From: Paulinella micropora
Taxonomy: Eukaryota > Cercozoa > Imbricatea > Euglyphida > Paulinellidae
Length of the DNA: 64,000 bases
Direction: 5' to 3'
Assembly (NCBI GenBank): GCA_019918135.1
Contig: WBZZ01001438.1
Location: 27,501-91,500 of the forward strand
Position 1 is the stretch's first letter. Each line of letters starts with the position of its first letter. A model generated the notes under the pieces. The model worked only from the letters and a program-made list of their open reading frames with translations, was not told where the DNA came from and made no database searches. Position numbers and translations under genes: made by a program. Shown piece after piece: positions 47,952-57,400 of the stretch.

Positions 47952-48592
47952 ATGCCACCACCCCTTCCATCAGCACCAAGACCAAGTGAAAATGTGAGGG
48001 AACTATTGAAGACTAGAGCACATTTGCGGGAAACTAAGACAAGAGAAGCGAAGAAGCGAGAGGTAAAACTAGTAGAACTAAGACCAATAAAAAACAGAGG
48101 TATAAATGGATATACATACCCCTTCAAAGACCTTGACATTAACTTCTATGATATGGATGCGATTGAAATATCAATTATGAGAGCAGTGAAGGATGCTAAA
48201 AATAGAGATTTGACAAACGAAGCAAGTCTTCATGTTAAGTTTGGTTATATGACGGATATTGATGATGAAAAGTTTTATAGATGGAAAACTTTCAATTCAG
48301 TTAAGTTAAAAGACATGGATGACTTGTTTCGTGATATATATCTATACAACGAACAAAATCTTGAAGCCAGTGCGAATGGATATGATAGAGTTATTCAAGT
48401 ATGATTATTCAAATTATTCAAGAAGATGGAGGTGGATGTAATCTCTCAGGGAGTGATAAGAAACATAAAACAGATGAAGGAATTCATATTAATCCAAGGA
48501 GTAAGGATAATAATTGTTTCTTCTATGTTTTTAAGGATATATTAAATTTACCAATGAAAGGTAAATCAAAACTCAATAAAAAAAGTATGTAA
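47952..48592 (+). CDS. Region ahead of the polymerase, element 2 (fossil)
   Basis: Two adjoining frames (47952-48404 and 48401-48592). The first starts MPPPLPSAPRPSENVREL and has GYTYPFKDLDINFYDMDAIE. The second has SKDNNCFFYVFKDILNLPMK, an Asn-Cys block seen at the beginning of Polinton-type polymerases (OTU-like region). It lies right before the exonuclease domain. The polymerase gene is broken in this upstream part. Confidence 0.55.
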
Positions 48593-48695
48593 TGATATTA
48601 GGCAAGAATTCAACCTTGAACATAATTCATATATACCACTTTCAATAGGATATGAAATCTTAAAAAAATATTGTATTGAAGGTAAGTATTTTGAA

Positions 48696-50894
48696 TTGAC
48701 TGATGCGTCAACCAAACAGACATTCAAAAACTATGAAGACCCTTTAATATCCGCGGATGTGCTTTGCTATCTAAGTAAGGGACATTATATGAGTTTTATA
48801 AAAAGAAATAAAAATAGGTGTCCAGATTGCTTTTCAACTTATTTTAATAAGCACACTTGTAATATTAAGCGACAGACTTATGCAGCGGCTAAATTAAGGA
48901 AACAAAAAGACCGCTATGAAAGTTTATTAACAACCTTTAAGGAGATGAGTTATAATAATCAAGATGAGATTTTTCATTATGATTTAGAAACATATAGAAA
49001 TACGCTTGAAATCCATGACGCGTATATAGCAGGTTATACGATTGCGGATATTGGTTTTAAATATGTTGCTGGCGATGATTGTATTTCAAAACTCATTGAT
49101 ATAATCTTTCAATATGCGGAAGACTTAGCGAAAAGAAAACCAAAAGCAACATTTTATGTTAATGCTTTTAATGGTAGTAAATTTGACCATTACTTCTTAC
49201 AAAAAGAATTTATTAAAAGAAAGATAAAAAGCACACCTTTAATCAATAACGGGGCGATAATTTCAATGGAATACAAAAATATGAAATTCTGGGACTTGTC
49301 TAAGCACACAGAAGGGAGCCTTAAAAAGAACCTTGAAAGTTTGGGATGTAATGTTTTAAAAGGCGATTTTGACCATGAAAAAGCGAAACGATGGGAAGAA
49401 ATGGGCGATGATATGAAAAAAGAATGTTTATTGTATCTAGAAAAAGATGTTATGGGATTGAAGGAACTATACGAAACACTAAATAAACCGATATATGAAG
49501 AACATAAAACGAACTTATCGGAGTTTATGTCTACGTCTTCTTTAACCTTTAAACTTTGGAAAAAGAAAATTGATAAACAATACATAATTCAACTTCCAAA
49601 GTTAGAACAAGAAGCGGATTTTAGAAAAGAATTATATGGGGCAAGGACTTATCCAAGCAAGAGGAGATTTATATCCGAACAATATCAAAAATACACAAAC
49701 GGCGAAATTGACTTTGATGAGGTTAAAGATTATCTTATTGATGCGGATGTTGTAAGTCTTTATCCAACGGCAATGCTTGAAAATTATATGACGGGCGAAA
49801 TTAAGAAATGCGAAGGTGAAATGAAAGGGAAACTCGGGATATATAATGTTGATTACATATCTCCAAAAAATCTATTACACCCGCGAGTGCCATTCCGTGA
49901 TAGCAAAGGTTGTTTAAAGTGGGAATTAAGAGATATGAAAGACCAATGGCTTACTTCTGTTGATATTGAAGATATGATTGAACTTGGATATCAAGTCAAA
50001 ATCATTCGTGGCTATTATACAGAAGGAGCCGAACCAGTATTCAAAGATTACATATTAAAGTTATTTAAACGAAAACAAAATTCAAAAAAAGGCACACCGC
50101 AGTATTTATTAGCAAAGTTATTTATGAATGCTTTATACGGAAAGACAATTCAAAGACCGATTAATTCTGTAAGCAAATTCATAACAAAAAATCATGAGTA
50201 TTGGAAATTCTGGGCTAAACATGTGATAACCGATATTGAAAAGTTTGAAGAGGCTAATGGTGAATTATGGTTAATTTCTGGTACTCCAAGAGATGACAAA
50301 TTGAAAGAAGAAAAAATTACAAAGCCCACTCACTGCGGAGCATTCATATTAGCATACAGCAGACGAATTATGTATAAGTATATGTCCGAAGCCAATCCAA
50401 ACAACGACCCAGACAGAGATTATTATTACACGGATACAGACAGCATTCAAAGCCATGTAAGAAACATTGAACGGATAAAGAGATTTAGAGATAAAACAAT
50501 CGGCGGAATGGATGACGACCTTGGAACTGATTGTAAAATAACAAGGGGAATATGGGTAGCACCAAAATTGTATATGTTGGAGTATGTAAAGAAAGGGGAA
50601 GAAAAAGGTAAAACTCATTTCCACTTTAGAGGAAAAGGTTTGGATTTGAAAAAATTAAATTCAACCGCTTATGAATTAATGGATAAGGGTGAAAGTTTAA
50701 CTAATACCAGAGACTTTATAATGAAGAAAATACATACTAGCAGAAACAGCAAACAACAACATATTGAACACTTTAGCATACACCACCAAAAGAATGTAGT
50801 AAAAGTAGTTAATAAAACAAGATGGTGCGGCCGTGAGTTTATCAACGAAAATGATAGTATCCCTTACGGCTTCGTGTCCTCTCTTAAAAAATAA
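48696..50894 (+). CDS. Family B DNA polymerase, element 2
   Basis: 732 residues with all main motifs. The exonuclease has EIFHYDLETYRN (Exo I, DxE), YVNAFNGSKFDHYFL (Exo II) and LLYLEKDVMGLKELY (Exo III, YxxxD). The palm has LIDADVVSLYPTAML (motif A), KLFMNALYGKTIQRP (motif B) and YYYTDTDSIQSH (motif C). An early zinc-like CPDCFSTYFNKHTC lies near residue 40. Spacing between palm motifs fits protein-primed polymerases of Polintons and PLVs. No helicase domain is attached, unlike element 1. Confidence 0.9.
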   Translation: MTDASTKQTFKNYEDPLISADVLCYLSKGHYMSFIKRNKNRCPDCFSTYFNKHTCNIKRQTYAAAKLRKQKDRYESLLTTFKEMSYNNQDEIFHYDLETYRNTLEIHDAYIAGYTIADIGFKYVAGDDCISKLIDIIFQYAEDLAKRKPKATFYVNAFNGSKFDHYFLQKEFIKRKIKSTPLINNGAIISMEYKNMKFWDLSKHTEGSLKKNLESLGCNVLKGDFDHEKAKRWEEMGDDMKKECLLYLEKDVMGLKELYETLNKPIYEEHKTNLSEFMSTSSLTFKLWKKKIDKQYIIQLPKLEQEADFRKELYGARTYPSKRRFISEQYQKYTNGEIDFDEVKDYLIDADVVSLYPTAMLENYMTGEIKKCEGEMKGKLGIYNVDYISPKNLLHPRVPFRDSKGCLKWELRDMKDQWLTSVDIEDMIELGYQVKIIRGYYTEGAEPVFKDYILKLFKRKQNSKKGTPQYLLAKLFMNALYGKTIQRPINSVSKFITKNHEYWKFWAKHVITDIEKFEEANGELWLISGTPRDDKLKEEKITKPTHCGAFILAYSRRIMYKYMSEANPNNDPDRDYYYTDTDSIQSHVRNIERIKRFRDKTIGGMDDDLGTDCKITRGIWVAPKLYMLEYVKKGEEKGKTHFHFRGKGLDLKKLNSTAYELMDKGESLTNTRDFIMKKIHTSRNSKQQHIEHFSIHHQKNVVKVVNKTRWCGREFINENDSIPYGFVSSLKK

Positions 50895-50901
50895 AAATGA
50901 T

Positions 50902-50919
50902 AAACAAATAATTAATTTT
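50902..50919 (+). promoter_or_regulatory. Second AAACAAATAATTAATTTT element
   Basis: The same 18 bases as at 47244-47262, again about 35 bases before an ATG, with CTATATAGACC between. Confidence 0.45.
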
Positions 50920-50954
50920 TTTTCAATAAATTTTTTACCACTCTATATAGACCA

Positions 50955-51242
50955 ATGACAACCCTCACCAGACTATCTGAAAAATTTGGACGACTTTCAA
51001 TTGAGAAGAATAAGGAATTCTTTTCAGTAAGAGATGTCCAACAGATGATTGACGAAGAAATTAAGGCAATTGAAAAAAGTAGAGAAGGCAAGCCAAAGGA
51101 TACTTTTCCATTTGGTAAATATAAAGGCAAGAAAATTCAAGATGTTGCAACTATTGATAAACCATACCTTGAATGGGTTATGAAACAGCCGTGGTTTGAT
51201 AAATTTACTGACATTAAAAGTGAAGTAAAAAAATATATATGA
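50955..51242 (+). CDS. DUF3820-type protein, element 2
   Basis: 95 residues. A helical N-terminus (LTRLSEKFGRLSIEKNKEFF, VQQMIDEEIKAIEKS) precedes FPFGKYKGKKIQDVATIDKP and YLEWVMKQPWF, the DUF3820 signature. It follows the polymerase in both elements and starts after a CTATATA-ACC block. It may act with the polymerase or bind nucleic acid; unknown. Its TGA stop is the first three bases of cassette R2. Confidence 0.72.
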   Translation: MTTLTRLSEKFGRLSIEKNKEFFSVRDVQQMIDEEIKAIEKSREGKPKDTFPFGKYKGKKIQDVATIDKPYLEWVMKQPWFDKFTDIKSEVKKYI

Positions 51243-51351
51243 TATTTTGTTCTGACTTCGTCATCACAAAACATCGTTTTCTTTTAATTATTTTTTACTT
51301 TAATTATTTCGATGTTTTATGAAGATATTAAAAATATCTGAATAAAATATC
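51240..51351. repeat. Hairpin-pair cassette R2
   Basis: TGATA, then TTTTGT-tc-TGAC-ttc-GTCA-tc-ACAAAA, then CATCG, a T/A-rich spacer, CGATG, TTTTAT-ga-AGATATT-aaa-AATATCT-ga-ATAAAA and TATC. Both stems are perfect except for the conserved TC/TC (or GA/GA) loop. It lies between two plus-strand genes. Confidence 0.78.
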
Positions 51352-51362
51352 TTATATATATC

Positions 51363-51821
51363 ATGGCCGAACTAAGCACCAAACAAGACTACTTGAATGA
51401 AATTGAAAAATGGAACCTTGATGTTTCTATTAAAAAGCCGACAATTAAATGGACTAAGCCTGATATTGTTTCTTTCTATGAGCAATACAAACCCCGAGAT
51501 GACAATGTGAAAGTAGTTATTCCATTGGAGACCATAACGGACAACTCCAACGTAGTTGAAGATGTGTCCTTCGGACAACATGCGACCTTCTGTCAGCAAG
51601 AAGAGAGCACTCCTTTTAAGGCGACTGAGGGAGGGGGTTACACCCCCTACCATACCCCCGCGGGTTTGGAAAGGGACAAAGTCCCTTCCACGGGAATTAC
51701 GGAAATAAAGGCTAATGTAGGAGAAGAGATAGCGACTGCTACATGTACAGAAGAAGGATGTATATTAAATAAAGAACCTTGTAAAGAGTGTAAGAAAAAA
51801 TGTGTTATCAGTTTCAATTGA
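51363..51821 (+). CDS. Unknown protein with GC-rich hairpins in its coding sequence, element 2
   Basis: 152 residues. The N-terminal 50 residues are SAP-like in composition (QDYLNEIEKWNLDVSIKKPT, KWTKPDIVSFYEQYK). The middle is encoded by a GC-rich palindromic stretch (51630-51700). The C-terminus is Cys-rich (CTEEGCILNKEPCKECKKKC), suggesting metal binding. No family is recognised. The next gene converges on it. Confidence 0.5.
   Translation: MAELSTKQDYLNEIEKWNLDVSIKKPTIKWTKPDIVSFYEQYKPRDDNVKVVIPLETITDNSNVVEDVSFGQHATFCQQEESTPFKATEGGGYTPYHTPAGLERDKVPSTGITEIKANVGEEIATATCTEEGCILNKEPCKECKKKCVISFN
51630..51700. repeat. GC-rich palindromes within the coding sequence
   Basis: GGGGGT-TAC-ACCCCC (51633 on) and AAGGGAC-AAA-GTCCCTT (51671 on, extendable to GGAA/TTCC) stand out in an AT-rich gene. 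They keep the frame open. This is reminiscent of palindromic elements that insert into genes. Confidence 0.55.
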
Positions 51822-51924
51822 CGATGATAGATTTTGCGATGTGGCATGTGTACTTTCATTTCTAGAAAAAAATGAAGAAATGAATGAAGTTAGAAAAAAT
51901 AATTTTATCAAGTATTTTAAAAAG

Positions 51925-52040
51925 TGATATTTGAAAGACAACCCTGCGGGTCGTTTTCAAACATCGTCTTCAATTTATTTTTTTCCGATGTTTGAGAGTA
52001 AGCGAAAGTGCGTAGCACGAAGCACAACTCTCAAATATCA
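51925..52040. repeat. Hairpin-pair cassette R3 between convergent genes
   Basis: Left unit: TGATATTTGAAAGACAACCC, TGC, then GGGTCGTTTTCAAACATCG. Right unit: CGATGTTTGAGAGT... with GTGC-GTA-GCAC at the tip ...ACTCTCAAATATCA. On the right, TCA is the complement of the stop codon of the minus-strand gene at 52038. On the left, TGA closes an open plus frame. Confidence 0.75.
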
Positions 52041-52574
52041 AGGGTCTTCTAACCAAGTAAAAGCATACTGAATACTTATAGTCTGATTTGCAGTAGCCTG
52101 TGCTGTTATAGTTAGCCTTTCGCTTGGCAACATGTCATCTAAATCATAATCAGCAAAATTTATACTTTGAGCATCACTTGTATTCACGAATACAACAGCA
52201 ATCACATTCCCGCCACTAATAGTGGCAGTAGTATCAAACGAAACTAAACTCGTATTTGTATTGTTCTCTGCATACACGGCACCTGTAAGTGTAGCATTTT
52301 TTATTACCTTAATGATTACGCTACTTTTAGTGTCAGTATTTAGAATATTTAGCCGTCTAGGATACACTATACTATAATTAGCAATAGTGTTTCCAATAAT
52401 ATTAGTATTATTTCTCATAGTAAAAGCATGAGTTGCTACATTTGTTGTATTTGCTGTTCTTTCATAAATAAATGGAATACCTCTTATGATTTCAGTTCCT
52501 TCAATGAAGCATCCAACACTGGCAATTCTAAGATTTTGGATTTGCGGATTAACACCAACAGCCAAAGAAGCCAA
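52038..52574 (-). CDS. Virion-surface-type protein, C-terminal region, element 2
   Basis: 178 residues, beta-rich, with IASVGCFIEGTEIIRGIPFI, NYSIVYPRRLNILN and a C-terminal IQYAFTWLEDP. It matches 19329-20000 of element 1. Sequence at 52575-52825 carries the FYIENP..G.FQLVHAIRYA block of the same family. A structural protein ahead of the capsid gene; broken together with the next frame. Confidence 0.58.
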   Translation of the reverse strand: MASLAVGVNPQIQNLRIASVGCFIEGTEIIRGIPFIYERTANTTNVATHAFTMRNNTNIIGNTIANYSIVYPRRLNILNTDTKSSVIIKVIKNATLTGAVYAENNTNTSLVSFDTTATISGGNVIAVVFVNTSDAQSINFADYDLDDMLPSERLTITAQATANQTISIQYAFTWLEDP

Positions 52575-52825
52575 GAATGGTAAAGTAGTATTATTAAGAG
52601 ATGTAGCAGTTTTGCTGTTGGCATATCGTATAGCATGGACTAGTTGAAATTGTCCAGTGTTTGGATTTTCAATATAAAATGATATCTGCCCGAAACCTAA
52701 GTATTGATATTAATCTGAAATACATTACCCTTACTGAAATCAATTGCTGGTAAGTAATCGGTTCCATCCGCTTTATCTACATTCCATTGACTTTGTTTAA
52801 CCTCGGTAATGACTGCAGAGTTGTT

Positions 52826-53275
52826 TTATTGGTATATTTTCATTACACCATTTTCTCTTGAGAAGAAAAATCCGTCTGTCAAGAAGGAATCACCAATACC
52901 TACATAAGATGAATATCCGCCTGCTTCATTTGTATTCCACAAAGCAGTAAATCTGACACATACCCCCATACCAGCACGATATTTAATTTTCTTTTTTGTT
53001 TCAATGAATAATTTTGAACCTCCAACTGCCTGTGTTGTTAGATATGCCATAGCACTCTTTTGCGCTAATGTAGCACTAGTAGTGATTGTGTTCCACTTAG
53101 AGGTATTTACATTATACATAAATGTTTCTTGTATAATCGGGGTGTATTGTGATGTTGCTAATTCGCCAAATGCTGTTTTTTCAACATTAGTCTCAAGATA
53201 GCCATCATGCCCTACTTTTACATTTACGAAATCTCCGTCTGGATTTTGTGCGATTAGATTTCTCTGGTGGGACAT
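52826..53275 (-). CDS. Virion-surface-type protein, N-terminal region, element 2
   Basis: 149 residues starting MSHQRNLIAQNPDGDFVNVK, with KKIKYRAGMGVCVRFTALWN and SYVGIGDSFLTDGFFF. The counterpart is 20098-20598. GTTTATATACTATG gives a TATA-like box just ahead of the start. It probably sits on the virion surface; inferred from position and beta-rich pattern. Confidence 0.62.
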   Translation of the reverse strand: MSHQRNLIAQNPDGDFVNVKVGHDGYLETNVEKTAFGELATSQYTPIIQETFMYNVNTSKWNTITTSATLAQKSAMAYLTTQAVGGSKLFIETKKKIKYRAGMGVCVRFTALWNTNEAGGYSSYVGIGDSFLTDGFFFSRENGVMKIYQ

Positions 53276-53319
53276 AGTATATAAACAAAAAAAATATTTT
53301 TTATTTTTATTATTCTTTT

Positions 53320-54771
53320 TTAACTCATAAGGATTTCAATTCCTTTAACAAGCACACTTCGTTGAAGAATAGCATAAGTGTAATGGTTAAGATTGTTTCC
53401 AGCAGTAGTTGAAACGAACTCGTATCGCCTCTCAGTGTCAAGGCTCAGACCACTCACCTCATACCCGTCGGTATCCTTATCACACAGCGGGCGGTTGTTG
53501 TCCCATGTATCCACATGAAACCAGTTGTAATGATAGACATCACTGTTTAGGATAGCACTCCCCTTCAACTTATCCTTCAAAATCATATAGTCTTCATTCT
53601 CAGAAGTGTCAATGTCAAATTGTTGAAGACGAGAGCCGTCAAGGGTCGTATAATACGAAATAATTTTTGCATCCGCTCTGTTATCGTTGTCAAAAGCGGT
53701 ATTTTTATTTTCATCGTTGTGGAATGCGGAAGTATAAATTCTTCTAATTCTCTCACCCTGTGAGCGGTTCATTTTTACAACGAAATTTTGGCTTGCTGTT
53801 GAGAGGTTCTGTTTCCAAGAGATAGGGTATTCAATCTTAAACGGGAAACCTTCTCCCGCAATCTTCTGCTGAACACCAAGGACAACATTCGGGTCAGTTT
53901 CTACGGCAAGAAACAGATTCAAGTTTGAAATAGTAGCACCAACAGCCACCTGTGCAGCACCAGTAGCAATACTGCTTGCATCAGTTCCATAGAAAGTAGA
54001 GCGGTTAGTACCCTCCCACACAATTCGCAAATCCAAAATTTCATTAAAACCGATAGTCTTATCTAATTCAAAAATAGTTCCAAAAATCATACCCAACGGA
54101 AGTTTAACTTTAATGACAGGGGTGGGCTGCGCATTAGTTCCTCCTTCAAAATACTTAGCCTCCTCAAAAGGAACATTAACAAGGCTATAATTTCCAGCAG
54201 TGCTATCGGCGAGAGCAGTATCATTATGACGGCGGGCATTAACAAGTGGCACTTTGTAATAACCTTGAACTGCAGCAACTACTCCAGCAGTATTGACCGC
54301 ATCAGTAATTGCCTTTCTTTCCGCTACACTTCCTATCTCAACTTTTCCAGCATTACACTTTTGAAGCATAGCCCCGCTAGATACACCCGCCCCGTGGTTT
54401 TCAAGTGCCATAAATTTTTCATATTTAATTTCAGGCTTCCAAATCATCTTAGTGTAATTGCCCACGTGTTGAAGATTGCACAAATATTGACCGCTTCGGC
54501 TTCGCAGTTCAATTCTTTGTATCATAGGCAAGCAATCCATAAACATACGATTATAACCAGCAGATGCGGCAGGGGTGTAAGTAAATCGCAACACCGACCT
54601 CGCAAGGTTCAAAGGACGAGTAGGGATTTCAAAGGTGCTTTCATTTCCTCCCGCAGTGGTGAGAACAACATCAGCCGACCCTTCACGGGCAGTAAGTTTG
54701 TTCAATTCATACTTACCCGTGAGCAGTTCCTTTGTCTGATGGACTAGTTCTCCTCCGTATTGGACAGGCAT
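53320..54771 (-). CDS. Major capsid protein (double jelly roll), element 2
   Basis: 483 residues, one uninterrupted frame. Beta-rich throughout, with KLTAREGSADVVLTTAGG, LARSVLRFTYTPAASAG, MIQRIELRSRSGQYLCNL, MIWKPEIKYEKFMALENHG, LFLAVETDPNVVLGVQQKI, YYTTLDGSRLQQFDID and SLDTERRYEFVSTTAG. Size, order next to the minor capsid and similarity to element 1 fit the PLV/virophage double-jelly-roll capsid that builds the icosahedral shell. Confidence 0.87.
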   Translation of the reverse strand: MPVQYGGELVHQTKELLTGKYELNKLTAREGSADVVLTTAGGNESTFEIPTRPLNLARSVLRFTYTPAASAGYNRMFMDCLPMIQRIELRSRSGQYLCNLQHVGNYTKMIWKPEIKYEKFMALENHGAGVSSGAMLQKCNAGKVEIGSVAERKAITDAVNTAGVVAAVQGYYKVPLVNARRHNDTALADSTAGNYSLVNVPFEEAKYFEGGTNAQPTPVIKVKLPLGMIFGTIFELDKTIGFNEILDLRIVWEGTNRSTFYGTDASSIATGAAQVAVGATISNLNLFLAVETDPNVVLGVQQKIAGEGFPFKIEYPISWKQNLSTASQNFVVKMNRSQGERIRRIYTSAFHNDENKNTAFDNDNRADAKIISYYTTLDGSRLQQFDIDTSENEDYMILKDKLKGSAILNSDVYHYNWFHVDTWDNNRPLCDKDTDGYEVSGLSLDTERRYEFVSTTAGNNLNHYTYAILQRSVLVKGIEILMS

Positions 54772-54854
54772 TTTTTGTTTTGTTTTTGAAGTAGTGTAAG
54801 TTGATTAATACACGAAATATATTTATAGAAAAAAATAAAATAATTAAAATAAAT

Positions 54855-54967
54855 TGATATTTTATTCTGACTTCGTCATCATAAAACATCGTAAAAAATA
54901 ATTAATGGTTGTCGATGTTTGAGAATAAGCGAGAGTGCGTAGCACGAAGCGCAATTCTCAAATATCA
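54855..54967. repeat. Hairpin-pair cassette R4
   Basis: TGATA, TTTTAT-tc-TGAC-ttc-GTCA-tc-ATAAAA, CATCG, an AT spacer, then CGATGTTTGAGAATAAGCG, a GTGC-GTA-GCAC tip, CGCAATTCTCAAATATCA. It lies between the minor capsid stop (TCA at 54965, minus strand) and the major capsid start, so between genes transcribed in the same direction. Confidence 0.75.
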
Positions 54968-55777
54968 TCGGGATTTCAACAGATTGAAGAATGAATTAAA
55001 TAAACTAAAGTAATTAGTTTCACGATAAACAAGCAATGCCATAACTATTCCCAAACCATTAAGATTAATTGCTTGGTCGTTTTCGTCCGTCAAGTAAAAT
55101 CTAAATATATTGTTTGAATTAGCGGACAATGTTTTACCATACTCAGACCCGCTTCCATCATAAATGACAGAACCGAAAGGAATTTCGTTTGCAGTGTATA
55201 TTTCTTGTAGCACATGATTATCACCTTCATTCACCAAATCAGATTGAAGATACAAAGTTTTTTCACCAGTTAGAATAATTACATTTGGCGATTTAATAAA
55301 ATCATTAGTAAAGAAATATGTTGAATTTCTATCAAAACCCATTACCTCATGAATACGAGTATCACCATAAAATATAAACCGCGGTTGAATACCTCCGTTA
55401 TTTGAAACACTGAATGTTAATTTGCCATCCTCCGCTTCCGTGTTTGTATTGTTGCTTGAGACAACATAAGTATAGTCATTCGGACTTTCTGCCGTCAGTA
55501 TCTCAGACAACTTATTTTTTAAGTTGTTCATTGTGTAGTTACCCTAAGGTATTGTAATTAAAGCCTCATATCCGTCTTCGGATAATGTAAAAGTATTATA
55601 TGGTGAAGCCACAGAGTAATACGATTTCGGCACATAAATATGAAGAATTTTGCAGTGAGTTGGATTGTCTAGTGATTTTAAGTTTATCTCGTGTGTAAAG
55701 TCGCTGTCTGTCCCCGTTATTCGGTTTTTGCTGTTGATATAATAGATTCCAGAACTTCTCCCTCCCTTATAGTCCAT
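54965..55777 (-). CDS. Minor capsid (penton-type) protein, element 2 (fossil)
   Basis: Two adjoining frames (55544-55777 and 54965-55531). The first starts MDYKGGRSSGIYYINSKNRI with TGTDSDFTHEINLKSLDNP, the typical opening of PLV pentons ('Yi.SkdR'). Then come NTFTLSEDGYEALITIP, MGFDRNSTYFF, KTLYLQSDLVNEGDNHVLQE and SVIYDGSGSEYGK. It would close the fivefold vertices and hold the fibre. It has one break. Its ATG overlaps the edge of cassette R5 (AAATATCATG). Confidence 0.78.
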
Positions 55778-55960
55778 GATATTTAGAATTGCGCTTTACT
55801 GCCCGAAGGGCGTAATCACTCTACGAGATGGTCGTGCTCCGCACTCTCGCTTATTCTAAACATCGTTTTTTTCTTTTCCAAAAAAATTAATGCTTATTGT
55901 AATCCTTAAAAGTGCGTAGCCCCCGATGTTTGTTGAAGACGAAGTCTGAAACAAATATCA
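55777..55960. repeat. Hairpin-pair cassette R5, stop-to-start spacer
   Basis: On the minus strand it runs from the protease stop (TGATATTTGTT) to the minor capsid start (AAATATCATG) and fills the whole gap. One unit is TTTGTT-ga-AGAC-gaa-GTCT-ga-AACAAA. The other is long, with AGAATTGCGC ... GCTTATTCT arms and nested GCCCGAAGGGC and other small stems. Confidence 0.75.
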
Positions 55961-57376
55961 AATGTATGTATCAAAATTACCATAACCATTCTGTGCTTTT
56001 AATTTCTCCGCCTCTACTTCTTTTAAGTCTGTGTAGCCACTGGCAAATTTAAATTTAATGCCTTTTGCCCGCTCCATTAAAAACCTCATACTATGCCAAC
56101 CACACGTGTCTGATGTGTCTGATTGTTGCTTCACTTGATTGACCTTCATTAATAAATAACTATCGGGGTGGCTTCGGTCAATTAGTCTTTTCATTTGTTG
56201 TTGAAAGTCTTCCGTCGGCTCGTAAAGTGCTAAAGGGTCATACACTTCAACACTTCTGTCTTTATCCAGACTTACCCATATAGCAATCCAATGAGACCCC
56301 GCTTGTTTGTGATTGTCCAAATTCATAATAAATCCGTATCGCTTTCTTTTTTCTGGATTTAGTTTGTAGATTTCATCACTTGCTATCGCTCCGAGATACC
56401 ATCCATATTTTTTCATTATGTTGTCTATTTCATTAGTCATTAGTCCCCGCCCCTCACCCTCTTGCTGTGGTTGCTCTTGCTGTGGTTGCTCTTGCTGTGG
56501 CTCTGGCTCTGGTTGTTGTGGCTTTGGTGTCTCCACGACACTCGGCGGTATGGTTGTCTCCTCTGGTGGTGTTTGGTCTGGCGGTGTAGTCGTATCTGTT
56601 GCCGGCTCTGGTGGCGGGGGTAGCGGTGTCTCCGCGACGCTCGGGGGTAGCGGTTGGGGCATTCCCTCGTCAATATTCAAATCATTTGAAACTTGTTTAT
56701 CAACATTTGGGTATATCGTCATTTTGTTCGTTAGAGTATTTACAAAGTCATTTTTATTCATTGTGTGTTTCCAATCTTTGCGGGCTAAGTATTTTTTTAT
56801 TTTCGCTATTGAAAATACCTTATCAATTAATTCTTCTAATGTCTTCGCTCCACTACCTTTTTGCTCATTAATACCCATATAATCTTCATATCTAGCATAA
56901 TCCGCTACTTTTCTTTTTACGTTTTCCTTTTCATTTCCAACATCAATATTAAACCTTTTAATCATGTCAATAATCCACTTTGAAGTGTCTTTGTAATTTA
57001 ATTTTTTATGTCCATCACTATCTAGTCTCTTTTTTAAAGCCTGTGCTAACTCTTTTATAGTAATGTTTGGGTGATAAGTTTTTGAAAATGCTGATATTAA
57101 AAATTGATTAATTTGTAAATGTTCAAAATGCTTACCCTTTTCTTCTGCCTTCTTTTCTTCCTTTTCAAGTTTTTCTTTATATTCTTCTGCTAACTTTTTC
57201 TGTTCCTCTAAAGATGTTGCTGTGGCTATAGCCATCTGAATATCTTGACTGGCTTTTTGTAAGTCTTTACGACTCATCTTTTTTATGAACTTATCTGTAT
57301 ATCCTGCTAATTTCAGTGTTTCAATATCTTTCTGCTTTTGCTTTTTTTCTTCCTCATATTGCTCTTTCGTTTTCAA
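55958..57376 (-). CDS. Adenovirus-type cysteine protease with long helical arm, element 2
   Basis: 472 residues. The first 240 are charged and helical (KKLAEEYKEKLEKEEKKAEE, IKKYLARKDWKHTMNKNDFV). A Pro/Glu/Gln linker follows (about 250-315). The protease domain has QAGSHWIAIWVSLDKDRSVE (His), EVYDPLALYEP (acidic), VNQVKQQSDTSDTCGWHSMR (Gln, Cys). It processes capsid proteins during maturation. The helical arm is absent from adenovirus proteases and may tether the enzyme in the capsid. Apparently whole. Confidence 0.87.
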   Translation of the reverse strand: MKTKEQYEEEKKQKQKDIETLKLAGYTDKFIKKMSRKDLQKASQDIQMAIATATSLEEQKKLAEEYKEKLEKEEKKAEEKGKHFEHLQINQFLISAFSKTYHPNITIKELAQALKKRLDSDGHKKLNYKDTSKWIIDMIKRFNIDVGNEKENVKRKVADYARYEDYMGINEQKGSGAKTLEELIDKVFSIAKIKKYLARKDWKHTMNKNDFVNTLTNKMTIYPNVDKQVSNDLNIDEGMPQPLPPSVAETPLPPPPEPATDTTTPPDQTPPEETTIPPSVVETPKPQQPEPEPQQEQPQQEQPQQEGEGRGLMTNEIDNIMKKYGWYLGAIASDEIYKLNPEKRKRYGFIMNLDNHKQAGSHWIAIWVSLDKDRSVEVYDPLALYEPTEDFQQQMKRLIDRSHPDSYLLMKVNQVKQQSDTSDTCGWHSMRFLMERAKGIKFKFASGYTDLKEVEAEKLKAQNGYGNFDTYI

Positions 57377-57400
57377 TGGTGCTTCATCTCCTAAATTAGG

